Positions 45,591-57,874 of a DNA stretch of 64,000 nucleotides are shown piece after piece. The notes below the pieces were generated by a model. It searched no databases. It was not told where the DNA came from and saw only the letters and a program-made list of their open reading frames with translations. Source of the stretch: Selaginella tamariscina (lineage: Eukaryota; Streptophyta; Lycopodiopsida; Selaginellales; Selaginellaceae); contig PUQB01000456.1 of assembly GCA_003024785.1 (NCBI GenBank), positions 81,001 through 145,000 of the forward strand, written 5' to 3'. How positions within the stretch are numbered: position 1 is the stretch's first letter; every line of letters starts with the position of its first letter. Both the position numbers and the translations under genes were made by a program.

Positions 45591-47560
45591 CCCAAAGATC
45601 TCAAGCCACAAAAAAAGAAAGGTATGAAGAACCCCCAACAAAACCTTAGAGGAGACTGGGACTTGAGATGAAGAAAGTCCATCACTGATGTAGGAGAAAG
45701 TGACAATTATGATGAGTTGCCACATGACATGGTTGCACTCGAATTCAAGGAGTAGCCCGGGAGAAGACCTCACATAAAAGGACCCAAGGGATGGGAAGCA
45801 TGCATTGGAGGCAAAAACTTAAAGCGACAATGATAGCAAATGGAGTGATGGAGGATGTGACATAGTAAACCTAGGGTTGCTATCACTAAGGAGGGTGAGG
45901 CAGACCAATTGTGGATCCCCGAAAAGAGGGAGGAAGAGCCTTGTCTAGATGGCCCTTGCGGGGAGAGGCAACAACCACTGAAGAGAAGACCTTCACATAA
46001 AGAGTCTAGCAAATCAGATGATGTAGCATGGTAAGTAATAGGACAACTACTTGAGGCTCTACAAGGTCAGCAACACATCGGAAGGCCACTTGCAATAAGG
46101 CGACTAGATGTTGATGAACTGATTGACTAGGAGGAGTGTTGGTGAGGGCGGCCACATAGTGGCCATCCTAGACTAAGATGAAGATTATGCAAGGTCAACA
46201 ACACAACCTCAACAACTAAGAGATGACGCTGTCTCATGGCAAGGAGAATCTGCCCAATGTAAGGGATTTTGCAAGGTCATACAGTCTTGCCAGGACAATT
46301 GTGGGACTAGGGATACCGTCCAAGTGAGAAGCGCCACATGGCATCAAGACGTTGACCTCAGCACTTCTAAAGTGGAGGAATTGGCTCTAGAGACTCCCTA
46401 GGAACACATGGGACCGGAATAGAAGACCTAATGCAATGTCCGAGGATCCCACCCACCACTGAGTGTTTATAAGTTGGCAAATCCATCAATAAGGCCCCAC
46501 CACAAGTGGTTGTAATGATGGTCGAATGGAAGCTAAAGATGGAAGCAATTGACCACCAAGACCAAGATGATAGCATGGAGAAAGGCAGACCACCCTCGTA
46601 GGTGATTGTGCTCCCTAGAGCATTGGTGCTGATTGCAATCTTGGGAGTCATAGGCTAGTAGTCATACAGATAGAGGGGGTGACGACTGGGACATACAGCC
46701 AAAACACAAGGAGATGATTTATGGACTATGTAATGGACACCATCCATTGTATCATTGCTCATGCCATGATCAAGTTGATGCTTGAAGCACATGCACCAAA
46801 CTAGGGAACACGTCCAATGGTGCAAGCACCTCCATTGGTGCACCTGCCCTTGCACCACTTGCCAATCAAATGTCTATCGTGTTGTTGAGCCAATAGTGCG
46901 GAGTGGTCATGATGTCACAAGCTTGCCACAAAGGCCACCACTCAACCAATCAACTTGGAGGAGGAAGATGCAGGGGAGTCTAGCAAGGAAGAGGTCATGG
47001 ACCTACCCACAAGTCATGGAAATGGGCCAGAAGGCAAACAAAAGTGGAGGCAGCTGTGTGACTTATCTAGCTAAGGAACCATGGACTAATGGAAAACACC
47101 ACAACAAAGGTATGGGAAACTCAAGTGTTCCTCAATGTAGGAGAACTACTATGATTATCACTTGGTTTGTACGATATATTAGCTCATGAGTTGCACCCGC
47201 ATGCCAAAAAACTCCTAGTGGTCTCAACCATAACAATAGACCTCATGGACAACATACAGCCATCCCAATCTAGATTATAAGATACACCATCCATAATGTC
47301 ATTGTAGACGGCAGATTGAGCGTAAATGTCATGTAATGGAACTCCATCAAGGATTGGGAATGCAAACCCTAGACCATCATCGTTCCGGTATGCATGGCAG
47401 ACTAGACAAAGGTGGCACCCAAGGGGCATCATGAGAGGAGTGCGAAATTCCATATCAACATCATTGTCCCAACATGTATTCAAATGGGGGATTCAACTTG
47501 TTGCTCAGCGACCTTGGCTTAGGAGTGTGAAGGTGCAACATGATTGGGAGTGCTAGCAGG
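45591..47560. repeat. Decayed retroelement-like DNA
   Basis: 46240-46420 is related to the leader before gag at 2040-2400 (same order of short matches). No domain could be read in any frame; the longest open frames (46782-47189 and 47184-47483) have no recognisable product. Confidence 0.45.
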
Positions 47561-49107
47561 TACACTTCCCTACAAAAGATAGATTAATATATGTAGCTAC
47601 AGAACAAGTTTGGGCACCCCAACCCCATGAATACCACGTATTACTATTTAATATATAACTTACTACTAAATATATATATATATATATCTTAAACTTGTAT
47701 AACATAAACGTCAAATATGTGGACTTCCTCCATGAGGTAAGGGAACTACAACATCATACCAAGTGACGACCATGAAGGAAGAGACAAAGAGGTGAGGCCA
47801 AGTCCCACAGTGGCTGATAATGTGGAAGGATCTATTGCACAACGCCCCACCAACCCCAAAAATATCGCAACAAATCCACCTACAGATGGAATGTAGCTCC
47901 TATATAGGGCTAACCTAATTAATACTTATTAAAGAAATGGTTAGTGATTTAGGGTTAACAAGCCCACATTCTAAGACATGATTTTAGGGGGGAAATAAGG
48001 TAGAGTATATGGGGAAGAAGCACATAAAAGAGCCTGATGGGTATTTTGCTCCCTTGGCATAAGCCCACCTTATGTTGTTAAGATACTAGTTATGCTACCC
48101 ATGCTTCACTCACTCGTAGAGTACGGGTAACCGTTATCATCATGATGTTGCCAAGTTGGACACACACAAGTATCCAACCAAACATGAATACTAACACTAT
48201 GAGCATTGTTTGTGCCCTTCATTAAGTATGTGTGTGGGTTCTTGAGTCAAGTTTCCAAGTGGGCTTCTTGGGGTATTTGGAGAGCACGTCCATGGACCCT
48301 TGGCCCTAATCTTAGGAATATTCCAAACTCTACCCCAAAACCTACCAAAGGGTCATGGCAAGGGCTTAGGGCAAACCTAGAGAAACCCAAAGGGCAAACC
48401 TAACATACTAACCTACAAGGGCAAATGCAATACAAGCACACGTGATTCATTGTGCACTAACATACGTTCTAGTTAGTAACTCTAGGGTTAGGTCAAAACA
48501 AGGGGTGTTCTTAACATTATTCGACACACCGAACTCACCAAGACTTAAGGGAAGAGCTTTATAGAAGGTAACTTCTACTTTCGCTCAAAGTTTTCTCAAG
48601 GTGTATAAGGACATTCGATTGGACTACCTCCAAATACCTAAATGCACTTATTGAGTTGTTTCTTACTACATCTAAAAGTTTGGCCACAAACTCGATAAGT
48701 AACAATAATAACTTTCAAAATAATGACTTAATGTTGGAAAAAATCTTCTCAATGTTAGGTTTTATAAATGACATTCTATTTTATCTATAAGAACAAGGGA
48801 AGCAATATAACTCAATAGAGCTATAACCAGAGCAACAATGACCATAAACCACTTGTTTCCCTTATGGCTTGAACATTTGTCAAATCACACAAATATAATA
48901 ATATGCTAATGATGATTTCTATTTTGTTAATACATTAACATAATGATATAAGTGTTAAAGGAAAATAGGCATTTATTTATTGTTGATGGTCATGGTTCAC
49001 ATTATGCTTTGGAAGCATTAGGAAAGCAAAAGAGCTTATAATTAATATCATTCTTTTGCCACCACACTTTAATCATAAATGCAATGTTAATCAATGTTAA
49101 TTGCTTT
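47561..49107. repeat. Degenerate LTR pieces and unassigned DNA
   Basis: 47985-48250 resembles the plus-strand LTR region around the G tract ('aggggggaaataaggtagag'). 48480-48725 is a minus-strand piece of an LTR 5' region ('ttaggtcaaaacaaggggtg', then 'cacaccgaactcacc'). The rest, 47561-47980 and 48726-49107, holds nothing I can name. Confidence 0.45.
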
Positions 49108-50223
49108 GGACCAAATCATACCCTAGACCTAGGGCTAGTACTTAATGAGGACATGAATGTGCGTTGTAGGCGGACATGAATGTTTACTAAGCAAACTCCC
49201 TAAGGCTAGGTTTGAATAACCCTAAGTACATGACCTTGGGAGTGCTTCACGAAAGGGTTCTTGCTAACAAACTTAGGTTGTTCAACCTCTGGATTCCAAG
49301 AAGAACACTCCCCTAGCCAAGTGTGCCAAAGCACACATAGTTACGAGACCTAACCTCCATGCCTTCCATGTGTGGGTTTTCACTTAGATTCGAGAGTTGC
49401 ACCAAGTGCCACAAATGTGGCTCTTAAATGCCAACTCTAGAACCCGTTAGTGAACCCTCAATGAACCCTCAAGAACTAGGTAACGTGAACCTGTCAAATA
49501 AGATCCCACATCCATAGTTGGACAAGGACATGGTTGTGCCTTGCTTGGCCGTGAAGGCTACACCTGGCTTGACGTGGAGGAGGAGGCTGGAGACACGCCT
49601 CTACCTCTGGCTCTTGGAACATGCATTTTGACAAGACCTTCTAAGCATGGATTTGCCGACGTTAACCCTGAAGGTGAGACGTACCCCTATCATCTAGAAG
49701 TTAGGGCGGCACAATAGAGGGTTGTGCCTTAACAACACAAGCTAGAGCTTGCACCAGAGAAAAGTAACGAGCTCAATCATGAACCTATGAATCCTCACTC
49801 CTACATACTCTACCTTATATGTGACAAAGCCCCCCCCCCCCCATTTTCCTGTTTACTTAAGTGGGCTGGCACGAAATCTCATTCCCAGGGGGAACATACT
49901 TGGTGAGTTATCCATCGACCCCTAAACCCTAACCTATCAAATCTAAGATATTTTTAAACATATTTGACATGCCGAACTCACCAGAACTAACCATTAATAC
50001 AATCGGGACATGGAAAACGAGGATAAGAATTTTCAAAAAGGTAAATGCTACCTTCACTTAGAGTTTCTCGCAATATCTAAGGACAATTAATCGAACTACC
50101 CCTAAACACCTAAGTGCACTAAGTGGAGTTGTTTCTCACTACATTTAAGACTTGTCAACATAGTACAGTAGTAACAACAATCAACGTCCAAAGTAAAGAG
50201 GAATCATAGTAAAAACTATGACA
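49108..50223 (-). repeat. LTR fragment, LARD family, 5' part
   Basis: On the minus strand it starts TGTCATAGTTTTTACTATGA at 50223 and follows the LARD LTR, with an internal deletion near 49365 and loss of the 3' part. The family C/G tract is 13 bases long here (49830-49842). Confidence 0.8.
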
Positions 50224-50931
50224 ATGGCCCCTTTTAAAGAAGTTATGGATGGTAGAGGAAGGAAAATTGATTAAAGCAAAAGGAGGGAACAAAAGTAAGT
50301 AAATGCATAAAAGAAGAAGGTTAAGAAGTTAGACAAGTTACTAAACACACAAAAGAATGAATTAACAAGCAATTGGAACCAGCATTAACTAGTAGCTTCA
50401 TGTAGTTAAAGTGCATGCAACAACTTGATCAAGTGACAAGCTCTAGTTTGAAAAAACATGTAATAAGAGCTTATAGAGCATTGGTTCTATAAGAACGAAG
50501 AAGTAAGCTTGGTGGTGCACAGGTAACATAAAGATGACAAAGATAACGCAAAAACTCTTGTTTTTGATGAAGCCAACTTATATTTATGTAAATATTAAAT
50601 TCTACTTGTTTGACAATAAATAATAAAATTTAAAAAACATTATTAAAATTATTTATATAATAATTTTTATACAAATCAAAGTTGTTTCATTTAAAAATTT
50701 AGTTTGTAATATGAATTTGCTCTGCCAGCTTTTAATGGACTAATCAAATTTAATTAAAGATATAGTTAAATTTTTTATATAAACACTAAATCAATCACTG
50801 TTGTACAATCAAAAATTATTTTAAATGGTACTTCCGTGCACGTTCGAACGTCATGTGTTAGTATATCTACCTTACATCATCTTTCTCGGTAAATTTAAGA
50901 GTACAACATTATTAGGATTGCCCTACAATCA
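50224..50931. other. No gene seen
   Basis: AT-rich 3' flank of the PPR gene. Nothing recognised. Confidence 0.55.
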
Positions 50932-53576
50932 TCACAGCACATCATCCTCAAAATCTGGAATCGCTATAAACAATCTGCCGGTGTTTATCATCTCAATGGC
51001 ACCACAACAATCTTTACAGACTCTTGAGTTCTTAATAATCGTTGGGATCTTCGCTAACGCACAGCTAACCAACCTCTCAGAAAATGCCTCCTCATTTTCT
51101 GGGTCTGACATGTTGCACAAACTACTTGCTATTAACTCCTGAAGTTTGACCGACACTTCCTCGTCAGTCTTATCTCCGGCTTTGAACTTGTGAACTACCG
51201 CGTCACTGTCTGTCCATGCCAGTGTCTTGCAAGTTTTGCATCTTTTTGCTGCACAAAACTTGAGACTGCTCTTCCCACATTCCCAGGCTTCCGTAAATTT
51301 TTGCCATTGTTAGATAAGTTGATGCTTGCTTGCCATCTAATTTGACCAGTGACTCATATGCAAGTCTCCCTATTTCTACGTTCTTCCACTTGTGGCAGGC
51401 CCCCAGTAACTGAATAGATAGAAAATGTGAGACTTACTACACTCTCATATGTGTGATATTAGTACCGAGTTCCAAGTAATGACGTTTGGCTCGTAAGGCA
51501 TAGACTTGACCAGTTGAAGGGCATCGTCAAGGCGATTGCCACGTCCAAAAAGATCAATCATGCAGTCATAGTGTTGGATGTCAAGTTTGCTGCCTGACTT
51601 CGCTGCCGCTGTGTAATATTTATTGCCCTGCTCCACCAAACCTGCGTGGCTGCACGCAGTGAGAACCGCCAGCAGTGTGATGCTGCGACCATAACAATGT
51701 TTAGTTTAACATGTTAAACTGTCTGGTTCTGGGGTCCATAAAACTAAAGAGGTAAAACCTAAAATGATCACAAGCAAACATGGAAAGCATTTCCTTGCTA
51801 GTAACCTTTATGACATGCGACATGTGTTATCTAAAGTTTGCTTTACCTACCTGTCAGGTGTCATGCCTTCCATCTGCATTGAATCAAACAATCGGAAGAC
51901 AAGTTGGGCTTCACCATGACGACTGTAGCCTCCTATCAAAGTGCTCCAGGTCACTATGTTGGTGGAAAAGATGGAGTCAAAAACGTGCTGGGCTACAAAC
52001 ATGCATCCACATTTGGAGTAGAAATCTACGAGAGCGTTTGCAACAAAAGTGTTGGTCTCATCAAGCTGATTGCGGCATATGCGAGCATGGATGCCCTTGC
52101 CGATGTCAAGTGTAACCAGTTCGGCACACGCAATTAAGGCTGCAAGGTAGGCGCGAACGTCTTCTTCCGGAGCAAATGCTTGAGCTTTCATGCAAAAGAA
52201 AAGATCCAATGTCACCTCTGCTTCACCATTGTTGGCGTATCCAAGTAAGAGAGCATTCCAGGAAACCATGCTTTGGTGATGCATACAATCAAAGACTTTG
52301 CGAGCATCCAACATGCTGCCGCACTTAGCATACAAGTCCACCAGGCTTGTCGCAACAAATATATTAGCTGCATGGTTGGAAGTGACAGCTTGCTTGTGCA
52401 GATGAAACGCCTTGTCTAGGCTTTTCATCTTCACGGCCGGACAACTATCGACTTGCCTGACCACTTCCTTGGATGCTATATCCGCAATGCTCGTACAGCT
52501 GCCACATAAGTCCAAGCATCAGGAAGCATTCCTTTGCCTTCCATGCGGGAGAACAGCTTAAGAGCTTCAGCGCCTTGGCCGTTTTCTGCGTAAGCCAGCA
52601 CCAGAGTCGTCCAGGAAACAACATCTCGATCGACCATTCCATCAAACACTGCCCTTGCCTCTGCCACACTTTCACATTTGGCATAAAAGTTCACCAAGGC
52701 ACTGTCAAAGAATACATTCAACAGTCCCGACTCTGCGGCTTGACGGTGAAATTCCCTTCCCTTGTCAAGCACATTTGGATCGTCCGTTAGATTTGTCAAT
52801 GCACCCACAGCAGCTAGAAAAGTCCGGGCATCGGGCTTAAGCTCCGGCTTCATGTGCGAAAAGAGCTGCAGTGCCAGTTCCGCCTTGTTGTTGTCCGTGC
52901 ATCCTGTTAACAAGGCGTTCCACGACACTGTGTTATGCCATGGAAACCTATCAAACACCAGCCGAGAGTCATACAAGCTACCGCATTTTGCGTACACACT
53001 GATCAGAGTGTTGGCAAGTGAAACAGCTTCATGCTGTTCGGCAGTGTCAGTGGTGCTGCCTAGTTGGCCTGAGTGGATTGCTTGGGAGTGAATAAGCATG
53101 GCACGCTCAAGCGACCTGATTCTAACATTCATACCGTCAATGATCCGGCCCTGTTCGTAACCAGCCAGCTTGCCGCAAGCAACAAGTGCAGCAACATAGC
53201 AGGGTCCGTCGAGAAGAGTGGGATGGACGCCGTCAAACAGCTCCAGTGCCTGGGAGCTTTGACCATTCTGGACGTAACCAAGCATGAGTGCAGTGTAAGA
53301 AGCAGCATTATGACAGGGGATCCTGCGGAAAGTCTCCAAACCATCCGCCATGTTGCTGCAGCTGGCATGCATGTCAATAAGGCTCGTGGCTACATACAAG
53401 TTGGAGGCGTGGCCGCTCCTCACAGCGTCTAAATGGACTGCACTAGAGCTTACCGGGTCTTTCACGGTGCTGCACGCCTTGGATGCCACCAGCAAGTCCC
53501 TGATGCTGCTGTGCACCTCCTCAAAGGAACAGAATGCCATTTGGACGAGGGAGACTGGCTTCGTGCATACTTTCAT
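50932..53576 (-). CDS. PLS-class PPR protein with degenerate DYW-like tail, frameshifted
   Basis: Pentatricopeptide-repeat protein, a family that binds organellar RNA one repeat per base. Members with a DYW domain edit C to U. ATG at 53576. Exon 1 carries many P/L/S repeats (NLYVATSLIDMHASC, VSWNALLTGCTDN, FFDSALVNFYAKC, VSWTTLVLAYAENG, IFVATSLVDLYAKCG, IVTWSTLIGGYSRHG), with one frame change near 52500. Intron 51850-51683 (168 nt) leads to the usual ITLLAVLTACSHAGLVEQG. Intron 51465-51410 (56 nt) leads to the E domain (LLGACHKWKNVEIG). After another frame change in an A run, a DYW-like part reads AVVHKFKAGDK, IIKNSRVCKDCCGAIEMI and stops at 50932. The deaminase HxE is FSE, and CxDCH is CKDCC. 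The HHF...CSCxDYW end is missing, so it cannot be a normal editing enzyme. No targeting peptide was identified with confidence. Confidence 0.85.
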
Positions 53577-53899
53577 TCATTCGACATTGCCCTAATTATC
53601 CAGAGAGGGCAATAGGGTTTTTTCAGCAAGTGGCGGCTCTGCGTCGTTGGAGTTAAAGCGAAGCTCCTTCCATGCTGTTTGCTCCAGCACATTTTTCTTT
53701 TCTGCATTCCAGACAGACGACGAGGTGCTTCATAGCCAGATGGCTTAGAGCCAAGAATCATATGTAATAAAATAGACGCACAAACTTAAGATGTCACACA
53801 TTTTGCGTACAAATGGAAGACATGAATCAGGCACGCACTATACATCTGTTCAGCCGACCGAGGTTTGGCTGTTTATATTTTGTAACTACTTACGTATTG
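53577..53899. other. Short spacer between divergent genes
   Basis: Separates the PPR gene (minus) from the PTB-type pseudogene (plus). No promoter motif can be named. Confidence 0.5.
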
Positions 53900-55180
53900 A
53901 GGATGACATCGGCAGGGGAAGAAATGTTTACGTTCAATTCTTGTCGCATCAGGAATTAACAACTTCAGAGCAAACAAACACAGCCTCGACACTCTTCGGC
54001 TGGTGATCAGGTTTTTTTTTACTTTTTTTACTTCTTTGTTTTGCCTTTCTTGTTCCCTTCACTCTCCTGGTCAATTAGGCTACGGGTCTTCTTCAGGACA
54101 ACCGAATTTTCTTAGTTACTATTCACAACCCCATCACTGTGGATGTACTGCACCACTATGTTGAGAAGACCGTCGCGTTCTAAAAGTCATCTGGTCAACT
54201 TCTCCTTTTCTACTCTCTTTTCATTTTTTTCCTTTGTCTGGGTGATCATTATTTTACTGACTCTCTATTCAATGTGATCACATTATTATCTCGTGATTTC
54301 AGGTCTCCAAGTGCTTATTCAGTACGGTGCTGTCTTTGCTAAATCGGCTTTGCAAGGTCGTAACATTGGACAGCCAGTTTTCCAAGTACGCTTTGGATTA
54401 TTTAAGACTTCTGTATCTGAGCTCGTGTGCTTTTTACCACTTTCGATCCTCCCGGAGCTTCAAGTAAACTTCAACAACGATTGCTCGAGCTGATGGCTGG
54501 CTCCTTTTCTGTGTACAATAAACAATACTCCAATTCTACAGGATTCTCTAATAAATTTTTGCCAACTGGCTCCGAACAACAGTATAATGGTGTGCGTTAA
54601 ATCTTGTCTAAATATATTTTGACCAATACACTGGTTCAACAATATTCTGAGAATATTTACGCTATGACACCACCTCCCGGGCAAATTGTTTAGTGTCAAC
54701 TTAGCCTTGTTCAGAACCTCTTGGCACTTCCAGCAGGGTCCCGGAGCTCAGCCACTTGGTTACCAGATATGTGTCTTTCACATCGTAAAGAATTGAACTC
54801 ATGTTTTAACTTCAGGCGATGACAGCCGCAGCAACTGCTGCAGCTACAGCTTCGGGTGGAACTCTTCCTGGTACAAACGAGCGATGCACAATCCTTTCAT
54901 CCAACCTGCCTTCCGAGGTATGATTGTTGTATTTTAATCGAGTAGTAATTCTTGTAGTTCATTTCATGTAATAATTCGCTTTTGCAGAAGATTGATGGAA
55001 ATATTTTACATAATAAAACCGGACCATGGTTTCAAGAGGGTATGTAGGAAAGAATCATAATCCATGGATCCAGTTCTGAATGATTTTGTAAGCTAAGGGT
55101 TAGATTTTCCGGCTAAGCAGTTTCTGACAGGGGGCTGTGCTCTTTGGAAAGCGAATGGAACTCGAAGCATGCACAGATCA
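53900..55180 (+). pseudogene. Polypyrimidine-tract-binding protein (PTB/PTBP3-type) pseudogene
   Basis: Remnant of a plant PTB-type splicing regulator with RRM domains. Readable pieces in order: RNVYVQFLSHQELTTSEQT (end of RRM1), intron with a donor at about 54009 and acceptor near 54080, FLVTIHNPITVDVLH then VEKTVAF (RRM2 start), intron ending TTTCAG at about 54302, VLIQYGAVFAKSALQGRNIG (RRM2 end), LPELQVNFNND, AMTAAATAAATASGGTLPGT then ERCTILSSNLPSE (RRM3 start), an intron near 54920-54988, KIDGN, and GAVLFGKRMELE (RRM3 end). Segments are missing within RRM2 ('MLY' and the loop before VEK) and RRM3, and stops are frequent. Introns are retained, so it came from a DNA copy or decayed in place and is not a retro-copy. 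Confidence 0.72.
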
Positions 55181-55743
55181 ACCCTTCCACAGCACATGAT
55201 CCAATTTGAATAGGTTCCGATTTAACGCCATGAAGTATTGCTCTCCTACAAAGATAATTCACGTTTCCAGCCTGCAACGGAAGTTACGGAGTAGACCTGT
55301 CGAAGCACCTCACGGTTTGTTTCTCCCGTTACTGAATGTGCAGGTGAATGGCAAGAAATGAGGAGCAGACAATTCCGAAAAGGTTCACATTGCGGCTTGC
55401 CTTCGCAAAGCTTAGAGAGGTTTAAACGGCAAGACATTAGCTAATCCTCATGGCTAGAAAGTGGACTGATCCTCACACGATTAGTGGAGGGCATGGGTTT
55501 CCTTTGTTTTTATGCCCAGGTCTTATGAATTAATTTAAGAGGAGAAGGATACTATGTAATGTGAATATGTTAATTTTATTTTTTTCATTCAAACATATAA
55601 TGTAATATGTTATTTTTAAAAATTTATATTTTAAATTCAACTTTTAATCACCATCTGAATTGTGATAATTTGAATTTACGCCACTTGCATGTTGATAAAA
55701 AGTTATAGTGTTTTTGTATACAAAATTTAAAAAGAATTAGTGA
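55181..55743. other. No gene seen
   Basis: Decayed flank of the PTB pseudogene turning AT-rich. Nothing recognised. Confidence 0.5.
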
Positions 55744-56156
55744 GGCCCACTTTCCACTAGCGGATGGTTATTGGCTCATATCATTAATTATTACTACCAC
55801 TGTGCTTTTTCATTAGTGGTTAATTAAATTAAAAAATAAATTAGTAGTGCATAATTTTTATTTAATTAGTTATTATAAACATATATATATTACACATACA
55901 TATGTAATTGTGCACCTACTTAATATTTTTAATTAAAAATATATATTAAAATCTAATTTTTCATTATTATTTTCTCATATAAGAATCATTAATTATAATT
56001 TACTGTCTCTCTTTATATATATGTGTGTTGTATAACAATGTACACACACACACACATATTACACACAAACATGTGAGTGTGTTGAGAGAAAGAGAGAGAT
56101 TTGCATATTATCTGTAATAACTTATATTCTTTCTGCAAAATAAGTATATGAAATAA

Positions 56157-56199
<43 letters not shown>

Positions 56200-56524
56200 T
56201 TATATGTAAATGAGTAATATTTTGCTGAATCTTATGTTCACTCTTTATTTTAAAGTTTTAATTTATCCACTTTTCATTGATTTTTTTGAAATCTCAAAAA
56301 ATGAAAACCTAATTTATTAATTTTGATACACGTGTCATTCAATTATGCCCAGTGGGCAAAATTGCCCGGTTATTAAACTACCACCAAAAAAGCCACATAG
56401 GTGCCATGTAGATTATAAATTATAAATAACTAGCAAGTGGAAAACCAAACGCATGGTAAAATAAATAATTTCTTTTATTTTGATTGGTTGAGGCAATTAA
56501 CCACCCGCTAGTGAAAAGTGGGCC
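55744..56524. mobile_element. MITE with about 26-bp terminal inverted repeats
   Basis: Left end GGCCCACTTTCCACTAGCGG and right end (reverse) GGCCCACTTTTCACTAGCGG, with pairing continuing several bases (GRTGGTTA). Length 781 bp, AT-rich, non-coding, with (TA)n at 56164-56197. Flanking triplets are TGA (left) and TAA (right), possibly a mutated 3-bp duplication. Superfamily is undecided; PIF/Harbinger-like is one option. Confidence 0.82.
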
Positions 56525-56527
56525 TAA

Positions 56528-57085
56528 GACTCTTTCTTATTTTGAACGTAGATTGTGATTACTTATTAAACAATTCCACTTCATACAATTAAGTGTTCGA
56601 CCGATTGTCTTGAATATTTGAAAAACTCTAGGCAAATGTAACACTTGACAATGTTTTTTAAAAAATATTTACTTTTATTTTTTGTATCTAATTGTGTTAC
56701 TGATTAATTTTTGGTGAGTTCCAGATAAAAACACCTTAGGGGTTGCCCTAAACCCTTGGGTTAGGGTTTAGAGTTAATGAGTCTTTAGGTTAAACTCATA
56801 TTGGGAATGATATTCTTTAGTAACCAACTTTACAAAAAGAGATTAATTAACAAGGGGAGCCTTTATTACATATATTAAATAAAATATGTAGTGAGAGTTC
56901 ATGAGTTCATATTTGAGTTTGTTATGTTTTTACTGGTACAAGTTCTTATGTTATTAAGGCATAACCCTTTATTATACCGCCTCAACTTTTAAACAATAGG
57001 GGTTCATCCCACCTTTTGTGTAGCATACCCTTAACATTAATAAATTTGCAATGGAGGTCTTGCCAAAGTGCATGTTCCAAAGATG
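56528..57085 (+). repeat. Highly decayed LTR, LARD/gypsy family
   Basis: Follows the plus-strand LTR order: 'gattgtgattacttattaa', 'aaaaactctaggcaaatgta', 'tattacatatattaaataaa', then 'ggttcatcccaccttttgtg' and 'gtagcatacccttaac'. The G tract is absent. Ends are not defined. Confidence 0.65.
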
Positions 57086-57720
57086 CATGTTGTAACTAAA
57101 ATGGGCATGTTTATAGTCCCATTTCTTAATAATTAACAATTTTAATTATTTAATTAATATTTTCTTATATTAAAGGAATATTCTTTAAAATATATGTTTG
57201 AAGATAGAATATTATATTTTGTAATCGACCTTTAATAAATTATAGCATTCATGACCAAAAATTAATAACATATAAAAGTAAAAGGTATTAAGTTATATAA
57301 TATATATATTTAAGATTGTATAGGTCTAATATAAAAATTAAGGAAGAGCATAGAAGTAAATTATATAATATGCAAGTTGTAACTAAAATGGGCATGGCTA
57401 TAGTCCCATTTCCTAATAATTAGCAATTTTAGCTATTTAATTAGCATTTTCTAATATTAAAGGAATATTCTTTAGAATATATGTTTGAAAATAGAATATT
57501 CTTTAGAATATTCTATTTTGTATTCTACCCTTTAATAAATTATAGCATTCATTGAACAAAAATTAATAACATTATAAAAGTAGAAGGTATTAAATTATAT
57601 AATATATTGCCTAATATAACAATTAAGGAAGAGCATAAGAGGTACATTATATAAATATTGATGTTGTTATTAAAATATTAATATTTAAATATAACATTAT
57701 TAATTAAAAATTTGTAGTAG
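57086..57720. repeat. About 284-bp tandem duplication, AT-rich
   Basis: Units begin at about 57087 and 57371 with 'gttgtaactaaaatgggcat' and run in parallel (aaggaatattctttaaaata vs aaggaatattctttagaata). The second unit carries an extra tagaatattct stretch. Confidence 0.85.
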
Positions 57721-57874
57721 TAATAATATAATATAAAATCCTATAATAATATAGTCAATCTTCCATATCATTTTTTAAATTTATATAGTTAAGTAAACAA
57801 TTTGGTACTATTATTAAAGAGTTTATAATAATTATGAATATTAAATATATGATATTTATAATTTTGTAATTGCT
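57721..57874. other. AT-rich spacer
   Basis: No feature; the left end of palindrome element II may lie here but no terminus was recognised. Confidence 0.4.

Noticed and set aside
52473-53595. Plus-strand open frames over the PPR gene
   Set aside because: Antisense shadows of a long coding exon; no domain similarity.
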